A stretch of 64,000 nucleotides of DNA from PCC-10605 sp964409355 (GTDB lineage: Bacteria > Cyanobacteriota > Cyanobacteriia > Cyanobacteriales > Cyanobacteriaceae): the NCBI GenBank assembly GCA_964409355.1, contig CAYPDC010000004.1, forward strand, positions 6,772-70,771. Direction: 5' to 3'. A program made the translations under genes and the position numbers. This document shows positions 53,095 to 61,720 of this stretch, piece by piece (position 1 is the first letter of the stretch; each line of letters opens with the position of its first letter). Under the pieces are notes generated by a model. That model was not told the origin of the DNA, ran no database searches, and saw only the letters and a list, made by a program, of their open reading frames with translations.

Positions 53095-53925
53095 ATGCTA
53101 AAAATAATAAACTTATATTATAAATACTTTCGAGATGATAAATATTTATTTGCTAATTTTAATTTAACTATTCCATCCTCTAAAAAAATAGCATTAATAG
53201 GGCAAAATGGTTCGGGAAAAACAACTCTTTTGCAAATTATTGACGGCTTATTACAAATAGAAAAAGGTCAAATTTTCTGGCAGGAAGGACAACTTAAATA
53301 TCAAAGTAAACAAATAAAAGAATGGCGAAAAAAAATAGGCATAACTTTCCAAAATCCAGAACAACAACTAATTGCGGGAACGGTAGCCGAAGATATTTCC
53401 TACGGACTATGTAATTCAGAATTATCAACTCCAGAAATAGAAACGAGATTAGCGGAAGTTTTGCAAAACTTTAACTTAGACAACATAGCATATAGACCGA
53501 TACATCATCTAAGTTTAGGACAAAAAAGGAGAGTTGCTTTAGCTGGAGTAATGAGTTTAAAACCCGAATTATTGCTTTTAGATGAGCCTACAACTTATTT
53601 AGATTCAATGCAAATCAATAACTTTTTGTCTGAATTAGAAGAAATTTATCAACAGGGTACGACTATCTTAATGGCAACTCATAATCTGAATTTAGCTTAT
53701 CAATGGGCAAATTGGTTTATTTTTCTTCATGAAGGTAAAATTATCTTAGAAGGAGATGCAGAGTATGTATTTAATCAAAGAGAAACCATCGAACAAATTC
53801 AAATAGGATTGCCGTTATTATGGGAAGTTTGGAACACACTATATTCTGATTTTAAACTGAAAGACAATTCACAATTACCGAGAAATATTGAGGAGTTTAA
53901 AAAAATTTTTGGCTCTCTTAGGTGA
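53095..53925 (+). CDS. cbiO: Cobalt ECF transporter ATPase CbiO
   Basis: 276 residues: Walker A GQNGSGKTT, Q-loop FQNPEQQLIAGTVAEDI (ECF-type Q/GTV signature), signature LSLGQKRRVALAGV, Walker B LLLLDEPTT, and switch ATHNL. It powers CbiMNQ. It starts 179 bp after cbiQ, unusually far for this operon because of the inserted repeat. Only one ATPase gene is present, so a homodimer is likely. Confidence 0.95.
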   Translation: MLKIINLYYKYFRDDKYLFANFNLTIPSSKKIALIGQNGSGKTTLLQIIDGLLQIEKGQIFWQEGQLKYQSKQIKEWRKKIGITFQNPEQQLIAGTVAEDISYGLCNSELSTPEIETRLAEVLQNFNLDNIAYRPIHHLSLGQKRRVALAGVMSLKPELLLLDEPTTYLDSMQINNFLSELEEIYQQGTTILMATHNLNLAYQWANWFIFLHEGKIILEGDAEYVFNQRETIEQIQIGLPLLWEVWNTLYSDFKLKDNSQLPRNIEEFKKIFGSLR

Positions 53926-53947
53926 TTTCTAAGAATAAATATAGAGG
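53923..53947. repeat. End fragment of the AGGTGRTTTT element family
   Basis: AGGTGATTTCTAAGAATAAA followed by TATA matches the left end of 54939-55044 with one difference. It starts at the cbiO stop codon (TAG/GTGA overlap). The rest of the 184-bp gap has a solo GGAGTTCGGAGTT end at about 53960 and nothing else. Confidence 0.6.
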
Positions 53948-54109
53948 AATCAGCATAAGCGGAGTTCGGAGTTAGAATGGGGAAATGTTGAGGTAAAATG
54001 ATCGGTAATTGGTTTTGTGGCTCTTATACGGTAGTTATAACCTGAAACCGCAACAACTTTTTTAAGCAATAATTTGTCATACTTAAAATAAAATATAGAG
54101 AGTCATAAA

Positions 54110-54928
54110 ATGACACAAATAAAGTTATTAATTCTGGATATTGATGGTACTATTTCTGGTAAATCTAATCAAGTTACAGAAACAGTAAAAGAGGCGATCG
54201 CACAAGTTCAAGCTAAGGGGATAAAAGTTGGTTTAGCAACAGGGAGAATGTTTTGTTCTGCATTGCGATTCCATCAAGAAATTAATGCTAACTTGCCTAT
54301 CATTGCCTATAATGGTGCTTGGATGCAGAGAACTGATAATCAGGAAATACTTTTACATCAACCTGTTGATAAGAATATCGCTCAACAATTATTGCAATAT
54401 TTTCGGGAAAAACAAGAGGAAAAAGAACTAGAAATTCATCTTTATTATGATGATCAATTATATGTGGAAAACTTCTCTAAAAAAACAGATTTTTACGTCA
54501 CCAGATCGGGAATTAGCTTCAATGTCATTGAAAAATTAGAAACTTTATTAGATAATCACCCCACGAAAGTTTTAGCCCAAAGTCCAGATGCTGATTTTAT
54601 CGGTAATCTTTTAGAGGATTTACAAAGTCGTTATTCTACTGATGAATTATATTTAACTCAATCTAATCCCATTTATCTTGAGGCTACCCAAGCCAATGTT
54701 AATAAGGGTTCAACGATTCAATATCTGGTGGAAAAGATCCTCGGTTATCATGCTGATGAGGTAATGGCTATCGGCGATAATTATAATGACTATACCATGT
54801 TAAAGTATGCTGGTTTGAGTGTCGCTATGGGAGATGCCCCCGAAGAAATTAAAAATATTGCCTCCGCCGTCACTAAAGATGTGGAAAATGATGGAGTTGC
54901 AGAGGCGATCGCATCTTATCTACTGTGA
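54110..54928 (+). CDS. Cof-type HAD-IIB phosphatase
   Basis: 272 residues. HAD motif I is LILDIDGT (nucleophilic Asp), motif II is VGLATGR, Lys in the NVNKGSTIQYL region serves as motif III, and motif IV is AIGDNYNDYTML. The C2-type IIB cap lies at about 80-195. These enzymes hydrolyse phosphosugars, FMN or pyridoxal phosphate; the substrate is unknown. A DIDG variant in place of DxDG is normal. Confidence 0.9.
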   Translation: MTQIKLLILDIDGTISGKSNQVTETVKEAIAQVQAKGIKVGLATGRMFCSALRFHQEINANLPIIAYNGAWMQRTDNQEILLHQPVDKNIAQQLLQYFREKQEEKELEIHLYYDDQLYVENFSKKTDFYVTRSGISFNVIEKLETLLDNHPTKVLAQSPDADFIGNLLEDLQSRYSTDELYLTQSNPIYLEATQANVNKGSTIQYLVEKILGYHADEVMAIGDNYNDYTMLKYAGLSVAMGDAPEEIKNIASAVTKDVENDGVAEAIASYLL

Positions 54929-54938
54929 GTTAATACTT

Positions 54939-55044
54939 AGGTGATTTCTAATAATAAATATACCTGCATGATCCCCCCTAACCACCCAAAACACAAAGGG
55001 GGAATTATAAGGAAGATTGGTAAATTCTTTCTTGGAAACCGCCT
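54939..55044. repeat. TIR element, AGGTGRTTTT family, copy 2
   Basis: The left end AGGTGATTTCTAATAATAAA and the reverse-complemented right end AGGCGGTTTCCAAGAAAGAA match 4789-4893 along the full length (inverted). The central part has CCCCCCTAACCACCC and AAAGGGGGAATTATAAGGAA. It lies in the gap before the DUF2839 gene. Terminal inverted repeats are imperfect. Confidence 0.7.
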
Positions 55045-55116
55045 TAATGCCCAATACCTCCTTTCTGGTAAAATATAAAGAGCTATTTTTACGCTTACTC
55101 AATTAGAAAAACGATT

Positions 55117-55329
55117 ATGGGAGAATCAAAACGTAGAAAAGAAAATTTAGGGGATAATTACGGAAAGGAACAAAGACTTTATTCATGGTTGCCTTTAACT
55201 AAAAAACAAGCAGAAGATGCTTATAAGTTAACCACTCGTGGGGCATGGATTGGCATAGGTGTTTTAGCTTTTACTTGGATTGTCATTCGTTTTATCGGCC
55301 CTAGTTTTGGCTGGTGGGATGTTAATTAG
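55117..55329 (+). CDS. DUF2839 family protein
   Basis: 70 residues: a basic start MGESKRRKENLGDNYGKEQR, then LPLTKKQAEDAYKLTTRGAW and a single membrane helix (IGIGVLAFTWIVIRFIGP) ending GWWDVN. It matches the cyanobacterial DUF2839 family, of unknown role. The basic cytoplasmic N-terminus with one helix suggests a small membrane-complex subunit or assembly factor. No operon partner. Confidence 0.82.
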   Translation: MGESKRRKENLGDNYGKEQRLYSWLPLTKKQAEDAYKLTTRGAWIGIGVLAFTWIVIRFIGPSFGWWDVN

Positions 55330-55388
55330 AGAGGTTCGATCGCATTTCTAGGGGAATGGAGAAGGTGCGATCGCATTTTATGCCTCAT

Positions 55389-55817
55389 TTAAAAGGGAAT
55401 ATTATCTAAATTTTTGCCTTCAATAACATTATCATCAATGTCAGATTCATCTATTTCATCTTGAGATTGATAACTATTTAAGTTTACAACATTGTTAGGA
55501 GGCTGAGGAGGATTATGGCTAGAAAGGGGATAAATATGAGAAAGAGTCAACTCTGCAACCTTTTCCTTGTAGTTTTGTCTTTCCACTAAATCCATTTTTA
55601 AACGTCCTGTTAATACCACATCATTGCCTTCGGTATAGTTCTTTTCTACGTCCACCGCCAAACTACCCCAAGCGATAACTTTTAAAGTGCAAGGGGGCGT
55701 ATTGGGGGATATATTCTCAAATTCTACCATCATCTCGGCGATGGCTAACTGGTTATCTTGAGTATATCGTAGTTGAGGACTGCGAACGATTTTCCCCATT
55801 AAAACACAACTATTCAT
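55389..55817 (-). CDS. ssb: Single-stranded DNA-binding protein
   Basis: 142 residues. The N-terminal OB fold (about 1-100) starts MNSCVLMGKIVRSPQLRYT with LTGRLKMDL in the core. A Pro/Asn/Asp-rich linker leads to the acidic tip NLDNIPF, the partner-recruiting tail of SSB proteins. It protects ssDNA during replication and repair. It is shorter in the tail than many SSBs, but the tip is intact. Confidence 0.9.
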   Translation of the reverse strand: MNSCVLMGKIVRSPQLRYTQDNQLAIAEMMVEFENISPNTPPCTLKVIAWGSLAVDVEKNYTEGNDVVLTGRLKMDLVERQNYKEKVAELTLSHIYPLSSHNPPQPPNNVVNLNSYQSQDEIDESDIDDNVIEGKNLDNIPF

Positions 55818-55963
55818 AAAAATGTACCTTTACTTCCTGCTAATGAACTATCTTTATTTTGCCATAATCTCAGACAAATCATAGTTTAAAAATACTAATA
55901 TATAAGCTCAATATGAGTAAAATGATAATTTGTACAAACGGTACTTCTGGCATTGAATCAATG

Positions 55964-56506
55964 TTTATAACTTTAGTAACGGGTGCTGCAAATTCTGGTA
56001 AAAGTGAATGGGCAGAATATTTAGCATCTCAAAGTGATAAATCAGTAATTTATATTGCAACGGCTCAAAAAAATGAGGATGATAGAGAATGGCAGAGAAA
56101 AATAGAGTTACATCAAGCTAGAAGACCAAAAAACTGGCAAACATGGGAAATTACTCATGATTTGCCCTCTGCTATTGCAGAAACTCCCCCCGATAGTTGT
56201 ATTTTGGTTGATTCTTTAGGCACTTATGTAGCTAATTATTTGGCTCAAAATGATGATGATTGGCAAAAAGAAGTTGATTTGCTTTTGACAAATTGCACAA
56301 GATGTGCTAGTAAAATGATCTTTGTGGGGGAAGAGACAGGGTGGGGAGTAGTACCTGCTTACCCATCGGGGCGATTATTTCGCTCTCGTTTAGGGGGTTT
56401 AATTCGCTTGTTAGGTGCGATGGCAGACGAGGTTTATTTGGTAGTCGGGGGTTATGCGGTGGATGTGAGTAAAATTGGCGTTAGTCTTGCTTCAATATCA
56501 AGCTAG
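55964..56506 (+). CDS. cobU: Adenosylcobinamide kinase / adenosylcobinamide-phosphate guanylyltransferase
   Basis: 180 residues from the ATG at 55964 (MFITLVTGAANSGKSEWAE), the usual CobU length; an ATG at 55913 in frame adds 17 unconserved residues. The P-loop is GAANSGKS, followed by IYIATAQ, a His in KIELHQARRP, ILVDSLGTYVANYL, and FVGEETGWGVVPAYPSGRLF. It phosphorylates and then GDP-activates adenosylcobinamide late in B12 synthesis or salvage. It lies 2 kb from the cobalt transporter, but in a separate transcription unit. Confidence 0.92.
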   Translation, partial: FITLVTGAANSGKSEWAEYLASQSDKSVIYIATAQKNEDDREWQRKIELHQARRPKNWQTWEITHDLPSAIAETPPDSCILVDSLGTYVANYLAQNDDDWQKEVDLLLTNCTRCASKMIFVGEETGWGVVPAYPSGRLFRSRLGGLIRLLGAMADEVYLVVGGYAVDVSKIGVSLASISS

Positions 56507-56534
56507 AAGCTAGTTTTTTCGTCTATCTTGCAAA

Positions 56535-57416
56535 TTACAATTCAGATTCTCGATAAGCAATTCTTAATTTAGCCGATCGAGCCCTTGCATTAATCTTCTG
56601 TTCTTCTATACTAGGTATGATGGGTTTTTTGGTGACTATTTTTAACAGAGGATGCGATCGAAACTGATTTTTAACGATACGATCTTCTAAGCTATGGAAA
56701 CTGATAATGGCGATTCTTGCCTCTGGTTTTAACCATGTCGGTGCTATTTCCAGAAACTTCTCAAGGGAGTTTAATTCTTCATTTACCTTGATTCTCAATG
56801 CCTGAAAAGTCCTAGTAGCAGGGTGAATTTTACCATAACGATACTTACTCGGTACACAAGATGCGATCGCTTCTGCTAAAGCAGTGGTAGTATGAAAAGG
56901 GCGTTTTGCCACAATCATTCTAGCAATGCGACGGGATAACCTTTCTTCTCCATAGAGAAAAATTAAATCCGCTAACTGCTTTTCTTGCCAGTGATTAACA
57001 ATGTCTTTCGCACTCAAGGATTGACTTTGATTCATCCGCATATCTAAATCCCCCTCAAAACGAAAACTAAATCCCCTTTCTGGGTTATCCAATTGGGGGG
57101 AACTTACTCCTAAATCCGCTATAATGCCATCAAAGAGAGTATTAAAGGGTTTAAAATCTGCAAAATTTCCTTGATAAAAAGAGATGCGATCGCTATATTG
57201 TTTGAGTTTTTCCTGAGCGAAATTAATAGCATTTATATCCTGATCAATTGCCGTTACTTTGATATTTTCTCCCTGTTGTAAAATTAATTTTGTATGTCCT
57301 CCCGCCCCTAAAGTTGCATCTAAATAATGACCATTATTAACAATATTTAAAGAGTCAATAATTTCTTGCGGTAAAACTGATTGATGGTAAAAATATTGGT
57401 TATTTTCTATTATCAT
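56535..57416 (-). CDS. rsmH: 16S rRNA (cytosine1402-N4)-methyltransferase
   Basis: 293 residues: YFYHQSVLPQEIIDSLNI, the SAM loop LDATLGAGGHTKLIL, FDGIIADLGVSSPQLDNPER, GFSF and the C-terminal SFHSLEDRIVKNQF. It methylates C1402 in the ribosomal decoding centre. Convergent with cobU, 28 bp apart. It is not in a division/cell-wall cluster here, which is usual for cyanobacteria. Confidence 0.96.
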   Translation of the reverse strand: MIIENNQYFYHQSVLPQEIIDSLNIVNNGHYLDATLGAGGHTKLILQQGENIKVTAIDQDINAINFAQEKLKQYSDRISFYQGNFADFKPFNTLFDGIIADLGVSSPQLDNPERGFSFRFEGDLDMRMNQSQSLSAKDIVNHWQEKQLADLIFLYGEERLSRRIARMIVAKRPFHTTTALAEAIASCVPSKYRYGKIHPATRTFQALRIKVNEELNSLEKFLEIAPTWLKPEARIAIISFHSLEDRIVKNQFRSHPLLKIVTKKPIIPSIEEQKINARARSAKLRIAYRESEL

Positions 57417-57453
57417 ATTTGATTAGTTTCATCAACATTTTTTTACTAGAAGT

Positions 57454-58686
57454 CTATTTGTTGCCCCTGTCAGAGGTTAACTCTAAAATTTCAGGGGATT
57501 CAAGTGCCGAAGAAGATTTTTGACGAGACAAACAATATTTAATTTTCGCTAATACTTTTTCTTGATCAATTGGTTTACCTAAAAATCCATTAGCACCGAC
57601 TAATTTACTTCTTAGTCTGTCAATCATACCATCATTGCTAGTAAGAATAATGATGGGAAGATCTTTTAATGATGATATTCGGCGAATTTGTGAACAAAGT
57701 TCGTAACCGTTAATGATAGGCATTATTAAGTCTAAAAAAATTAAATCTGGCTTTCTTTTTAAAATTTGAGGCAATACTTTTAATGGTTCTTTAATAGCTA
57801 AAAATTGATAACCAGCATCGGTGATAATATGTTCCATTATTTCACAAATTTGTGAACTATCATCAACACAAACAATTAATTGTTGATGAGTGGTTTTTGT
57901 TATTTTATAATCTTTATTAGTTACACCGATCAAGGTGATAGCAATGGGGGGATCTTTTATCTCGACTAAAGTGATTAATTCTTGATCAAAATAAGGTTTT
58001 AACCAAACAGTAATTTTAAAAATAGTTAGGTTTAATTTATCAGCAATTTCTGTTAAAGGATATTCTCCATTAAGGAGAGAAACTAATTTTTTATAGGTTT
58101 TTTCTTTACCTTTAAAATTTTGTTGGAGTAGGATTGGATTTTTGATCACTGGGGCATAATGGGGAATTAAATTAACTAAACCAAATTTTTGCCAGTGTTG
58201 CCATTCCACTTCTAATTCTGTTAATACGGATTCAACTTTTAATAAAGTCACAGAAGTTTTTAAACCTGATTCTTCAGGAAAATTATCCTCAATGGTGATA
58301 ACATCATACTTAAGTTTTTGTGATACTTCCGCTTGATAAATGTCAAATAATGTTTGCTGAATTTTTGATTTTATTAAAGATAATGCTTGTTCTTTGGTGA
58401 TTAAAAATCTTTGCAGTAAAGAAACAATTAAATGATAATTCCAACATTCAAATTCTTTAGATTTTTCTATGTCTAAAAGATGCTCATCTAAATCAGGACA
58501 ATATTTTTTTAAAAGTCTTTCCCATTCACGGTAAGGGTGATAGCCACCATCTGCCCATATTAAACGACTTAAGCAAAAATATACACGCCATTCCTTCCCA
58601 TGGGTTGTTTTGACGTCGATTCTACCTGTAAATTTTCTTCCTTTGAGAGATAGCAGTGCTTTTTTTAATACTCCTGAACTACTCAT
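57454..58686 (-). CDS. PatA/PixG-type response regulator (DUF4388/PATAN domain plus C-terminal receiver)
   Basis: 410 residues. The N-terminal PATAN/DUF4388 region (about 5-240) has the hallmark KGRKFTGRIDVKT and VYFCLSRLIWADGGYHPYRE. The receiver (about 265-395) has VCVDDSSQICEIM (acidic pocket), phospho-acceptor Asp in LIFLDLIMPIING, and FLGKPI. Relatives govern phototaxis and heterocyst patterning through protein-protein contacts. Partner genes (CheY/CheW/CheA-type) are not present here, so the pathway is unknown. Confidence 0.88.
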   Translation of the reverse strand: MSSSGVLKKALLSLKGRKFTGRIDVKTTHGKEWRVYFCLSRLIWADGGYHPYREWERLLKKYCPDLDEHLLDIEKSKEFECWNYHLIVSLLQRFLITKEQALSLIKSKIQQTLFDIYQAEVSQKLKYDVITIEDNFPEESGLKTSVTLLKVESVLTELEVEWQHWQKFGLVNLIPHYAPVIKNPILLQQNFKGKEKTYKKLVSLLNGEYPLTEIADKLNLTIFKITVWLKPYFDQELITLVEIKDPPIAITLIGVTNKDYKITKTTHQQLIVCVDDSSQICEIMEHIITDAGYQFLAIKEPLKVLPQILKRKPDLIFLDLIMPIINGYELCSQIRRISSLKDLPIIILTSNDGMIDRLRSKLVGANGFLGKPIDQEKVLAKIKYCLSRQKSSSALESPEILELTSDRGNK

Positions 58687-59039
58687 TTTTTTCCTTTAAT
58701 GATATTGAACTGTGATTAGTAAATGATGGGGTTAAGGTTAACAAGAATTAATTTTGTTAACGGTAACGGGTGATGGCTTGATTTCTCTTGCTAGTATGAC
58801 AAATTTTCTGCTACTAATATTTAGTATTTTATTAGTAATTGTTAGTGTTTACGATGGAGAAACAGTTATAGTAATTAATTTTATTGATATTTTATGATAA
58901 ATATAGCCCCAAAAGTTAATTAACTCTTAATTTAACTAGGGGGTTGGTGAAAAAGTTTTCTGGTGAGAGTAGGACTCAGGTATAATTAGTTATTTGGATG
59001 TCAATTGTTAACTTGTAAAAATTGAGAAAAACTTAAAGA
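58687..59039. other. Divergent promoter gap with a 25-bp inverted repeat
   Basis: It contains the perfect inverted repeat GTTAACAA-N9-TTGTTAAC (58737-58761), about 50 bp upstream of the PatA-type gene. TATAAT at 58981-58986, with TTCTGG 17 bp before it, is a candidate sppA promoter. No gene, RNA or mobile repeat was seen. Confidence 0.45.
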
Positions 59040-59861
59040 ATGATTTGGCCTTTTAAACCTTCGACTCGGAAACAAATTGCTCGGATTGAAATTAACGGTG
59101 CGATCGCATCTGCTACTCGTGAGAGAGTCTTAGACGCATTGGACGAAATAGAGGAGAAAAAATATCCTGCTTTATTGCTCAGAATCGACTCTCCCGGAGG
59201 CACGGTGGGGGATTCCCAAGAGATTTACTCCGCTTTAAAGAAATTAGGGGAAAAAGTTAAAATAGTTGCTAGTTTTGGCAATATTTCTGCTTCTGGGGGT
59301 GTTTATATCGGTGTTGGGGCAAATCATATCATGGCAAATCCAGGCACGATTACTGGTAGCGTGGGGGTGATTATTCGGGGCAATAATCTCGAAAAACTCC
59401 TCGATAAAGTGGGAGTATCTTTTAAAGTAATTAAATCAGGTCCTTATAAAGATATTTTATCCTTTGATCGTGATCTTACCAGTGATGAAGAGGAAATTTT
59501 GCAACAGTTGATTGATAGCAGTTATCAACAATTTGTGGAAACCGTCGCCGAAGGCAGAAAATTGAGTATCGAGACGGTGAAAAGTTTCGCTGATGGTCGA
59601 ATTTTTAGCGGACAACAGGCTTTAACATTAGGATTGGTAGATCGTCTCGGTAGCGAAGAAGATGCCCGTAGATGGGCTTGTGAGTTAGTAGGACTTGATC
59701 CAGAGAAAACAGAATGCCATACTATTGAAGAACCTAAATCCGTACTCGATCGAGTTTTTAGTGGTCGTAGTCAGGTAAAATCAGGAGTAGGATTGGCGAT
59801 AAATTGGTTAGAATTTGAACTGGCTACCAGTGGTCAACCTTTATGGTTATATCGTCCTTAA
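59040..59861 (+). CDS. sppA: Signal peptide peptidase SppA (S49 family)
   Basis: 273 residues, the short single-domain form. The Ser nucleophile lies in GNISASGGVYIGVGAN and the Lys general base in KSGPYKDILSFDRDL. The RIDSPGGTVGDSQEI oxyanion region and the GRIFSGQQALTLGLVD tail also match. It cleaves remnant signal peptides at the membrane. The N-terminus lacks an evident membrane helix. aroH starts 3 bp after the stop, so they share a transcript. Confidence 0.93.
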   Translation: MIWPFKPSTRKQIARIEINGAIASATRERVLDALDEIEEKKYPALLLRIDSPGGTVGDSQEIYSALKKLGEKVKIVASFGNISASGGVYIGVGANHIMANPGTITGSVGVIIRGNNLEKLLDKVGVSFKVIKSGPYKDILSFDRDLTSDEEEILQQLIDSSYQQFVETVAEGRKLSIETVKSFADGRIFSGQQALTLGLVDRLGSEEDARRWACELVGLDPEKTECHTIEEPKSVLDRVFSGRSQVKSGVGLAINWLEFELATSGQPLWLYRP

Positions 59862-59864
59862 ATT

Positions 59865-60296
59865 ATGGAAAATTGGCAAAAAATCGGAGCAATGAGTAAA
59901 CCGTTGATGACTAAAGTACGAGCAATTCGGGGGGCTACTACTGCCGAATCTAACACCGTTGAATCCATGAGAGAGGCGGTGAGTGAATTGTTAACAGAAA
60001 TTGAAACTCGCAATCAACTTGACTATGAAGAAATTGTCAGCGTCATTTTTACCGTCACTCCTGATTTAGATGCTATTTTTCCTGCTGCGATCGCCCGTGA
60101 GAATCCCCGTTGGGAAAATGTACCCCTTCTCGATTTACAACAAATGCAAGTACGGGGGAGTTTGGAAAAATGTATTCGAGTTTTAATCTATTTTAATACA
60201 GAAAAACCCCAAGCGGAAATATATCATCCTTACTTAAGAAAAGCAAGAAACTTACGCCCTGATTGGCATTTAACTCAAATGGTAATGGGGAATTAA
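59865..60296 (+). CDS. aroH: Chorismate mutase (AroH class)
   Basis: 143 residues. After an N-terminal extension of about 16 residues comes KVRAIRGATTAESNT, with the active-site Arg, then MREAVSELLTEIETRN, IFTVTPDLDAIFPA and VRGSLEKCIRVLIYFN. It converts chorismate to prephenate on the way to Phe and Tyr. The first residues MENWQKIGAMSKPLM are not typical; an internal start at MTKVRAIRG is possible. It shares an operon with sppA. Confidence 0.93.
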   Translation: MENWQKIGAMSKPLMTKVRAIRGATTAESNTVESMREAVSELLTEIETRNQLDYEEIVSVIFTVTPDLDAIFPAAIARENPRWENVPLLDLQQMQVRGSLEKCIRVLIYFNTEKPQAEIYHPYLRKARNLRPDWHLTQMVMGN

Positions 60297-60335
60297 TGGG
60301 AAGATAGGGAATACTCGCCAATCTCCCCCTAACAT

Positions 60336-60364
60336 CCCACACCTTGTCGGAAAAAAGGTGTGGG
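60336..60364. terminator. Hairpin between aroH and the PIN-TRAM gene
   Basis: CCCACACCTT and AAGGTGTGGG form a 10-bp perfect stem around GTCGGAAAA. It is placed between convergent genes, and its 3' arm runs into the short repeat GGGACTTCTCGCCAATTAAG (to about 60386). Confidence 0.65.
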
Positions 60365-60410
60365 ACTTCTCGCCAATTAAGCTAAAATGTCGTCCAGCCA
60401 TGAGGATCGA

Positions 60411-61490
60411 TCATGAAACCGCCGAAGCGTAAGTTTTGGCGAAAATCATTCTTCCTGCGGAAGTTTGCAAGGCAGAGGTTACAATGACTCTTAATTCCTC
60501 CCCTACATGACCATTTGCTTCTTCTACCACTACCATTGTGCCATCTTCTAAGTAACCAATACCTTGACTGGGTTCTTTACCGTGTTTAAGAATTTTTAAG
60601 TCAATGTAATCCCCCGGCAAATAAATGGGGCGCACGGCTTGGGCTAAGTCATTCACATTGAGTATGATAATCTTTTGCAAAGTGGCAACTTTACTTAAGT
60701 TAAAGTCATTGGTAATTAGCATTGCATTTATATCATGTGCTAAATGTAATAATTTAGCATCCACAGTGGTGATTTCCTCGTATTCTTCGGGATGAATGAC
60801 AATTTTATCGGGATATTCTTCCTGCATTTGATTGAGAATATCTAAACCCCTTCTCCCTCTAACTCTTTTTTGATCATTGGTAGCATCCGCTAACTGTTGT
60901 AATTCTGCTAAAATGAACTGAGGTACTAATATTTGACCCTCAATAAAACCAGTCGCTAATAACTGCTGGATTCTACCGTCAATGATGCAACTGGTGTCTA
61001 GGATTTTTGTCGCAACGGGGGTTAAAGTACCTTCAGCTACCAACATGGACTCGATACTATTAGGATTAATTAGACGTAAAAAAGTACGTCCATGAGTGTC
61101 TGCTAGTGATACTCCTAACACGGCAAACATGACACTGCCTAAAATCGCAATCATGGGTTTAATGAAACTAAAATTGCTAGGTACTGGTAAGAGGAAAATA
61201 GGGGCTAATAATAGGTTAGCTAATAATAATCCCATTGCCAAGCCGATCGCCCTTGTGATGATGACTTCAATGGGGGTTTGACGAATTTTTTGTTCTAAAC
61301 GGCGGTAGGTTGTCTGTGCCACTAAACCAATGGCTAAACCGATGATGGAGGCAAAACCTGCCACTAACCATCTTAATGCCTGAATGTTGGATACTTGATG
61401 TTGAATCTCTGATGGTAAAAGTTCCACTATATCAAAACCAACGCCACCGAAGGCTAGAACAAAAATTGTAATAATAAGTATATCAATCAT
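60411..61490 (-). CDS. PIN/TRAM-domain membrane protein (YacL-like)
   Basis: 359 residues. Four membrane helices lie at about 2-22, 42-62, 80-105 and 110-130. The PIN nuclease fold (about 170-290) has acidic residues in LDTSCIIDGRI, VDAKLLHLA and ITNDFNLSK. The C-terminal TRAM domain (about 295-355) has GDYIDLKILKHGKEPSQGIGY. This matches the YacL-type family, a possible membrane-tethered RNase. Not part of a toxin-antitoxin pair. Function is not established. Confidence 0.9.
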   Translation of the reverse strand: MIDILIITIFVLAFGGVGFDIVELLPSEIQHQVSNIQALRWLVAGFASIIGLAIGLVAQTTYRRLEQKIRQTPIEVIITRAIGLAMGLLLANLLLAPIFLLPVPSNFSFIKPMIAILGSVMFAVLGVSLADTHGRTFLRLINPNSIESMLVAEGTLTPVATKILDTSCIIDGRIQQLLATGFIEGQILVPQFILAELQQLADATNDQKRVRGRRGLDILNQMQEEYPDKIVIHPEEYEEITTVDAKLLHLAHDINAMLITNDFNLSKVATLQKIIILNVNDLAQAVRPIYLPGDYIDLKILKHGKEPSQGIGYLEDGTMVVVEEANGHVGEELRVIVTSALQTSAGRMIFAKTYASAVS

Positions 61491-61603
61491 AAACTTAGAT
61501 CCTGATGGGATACTGATAATTAATTATAGGCTTTTAGACAAATTCCTTTTGTTAACTATTTTAACGTTACCAACCCTTACTGTGGGTTCAACCCGAGTAA
61601 AGA

Positions 61604-61720
61604 AAAAAGAGAGGGAGATAGGGAGAGAGGGGGATGGGGGGATTTTGGTTTATAACGTTTTAACTAATAGAAAAAAATCCTTGTACATTCTACCCTCACT
61701 TAATCTCAGCTAACCTAATT
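61604..61720. repeat. Composite of purine-rich tract and the 70-bp repeat, copy 2
   Basis: 61604-61641 repeats the GAGAGGGAGATAGGGAGAGA tract of the 40535 element. 61651-61720 repeats 2367-2436 (TATAACGTTTTAACTAATAG...). The end of the 70-bp repeat includes the stop codon (61715-61717) of the TPR gene. Confidence 0.7.
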
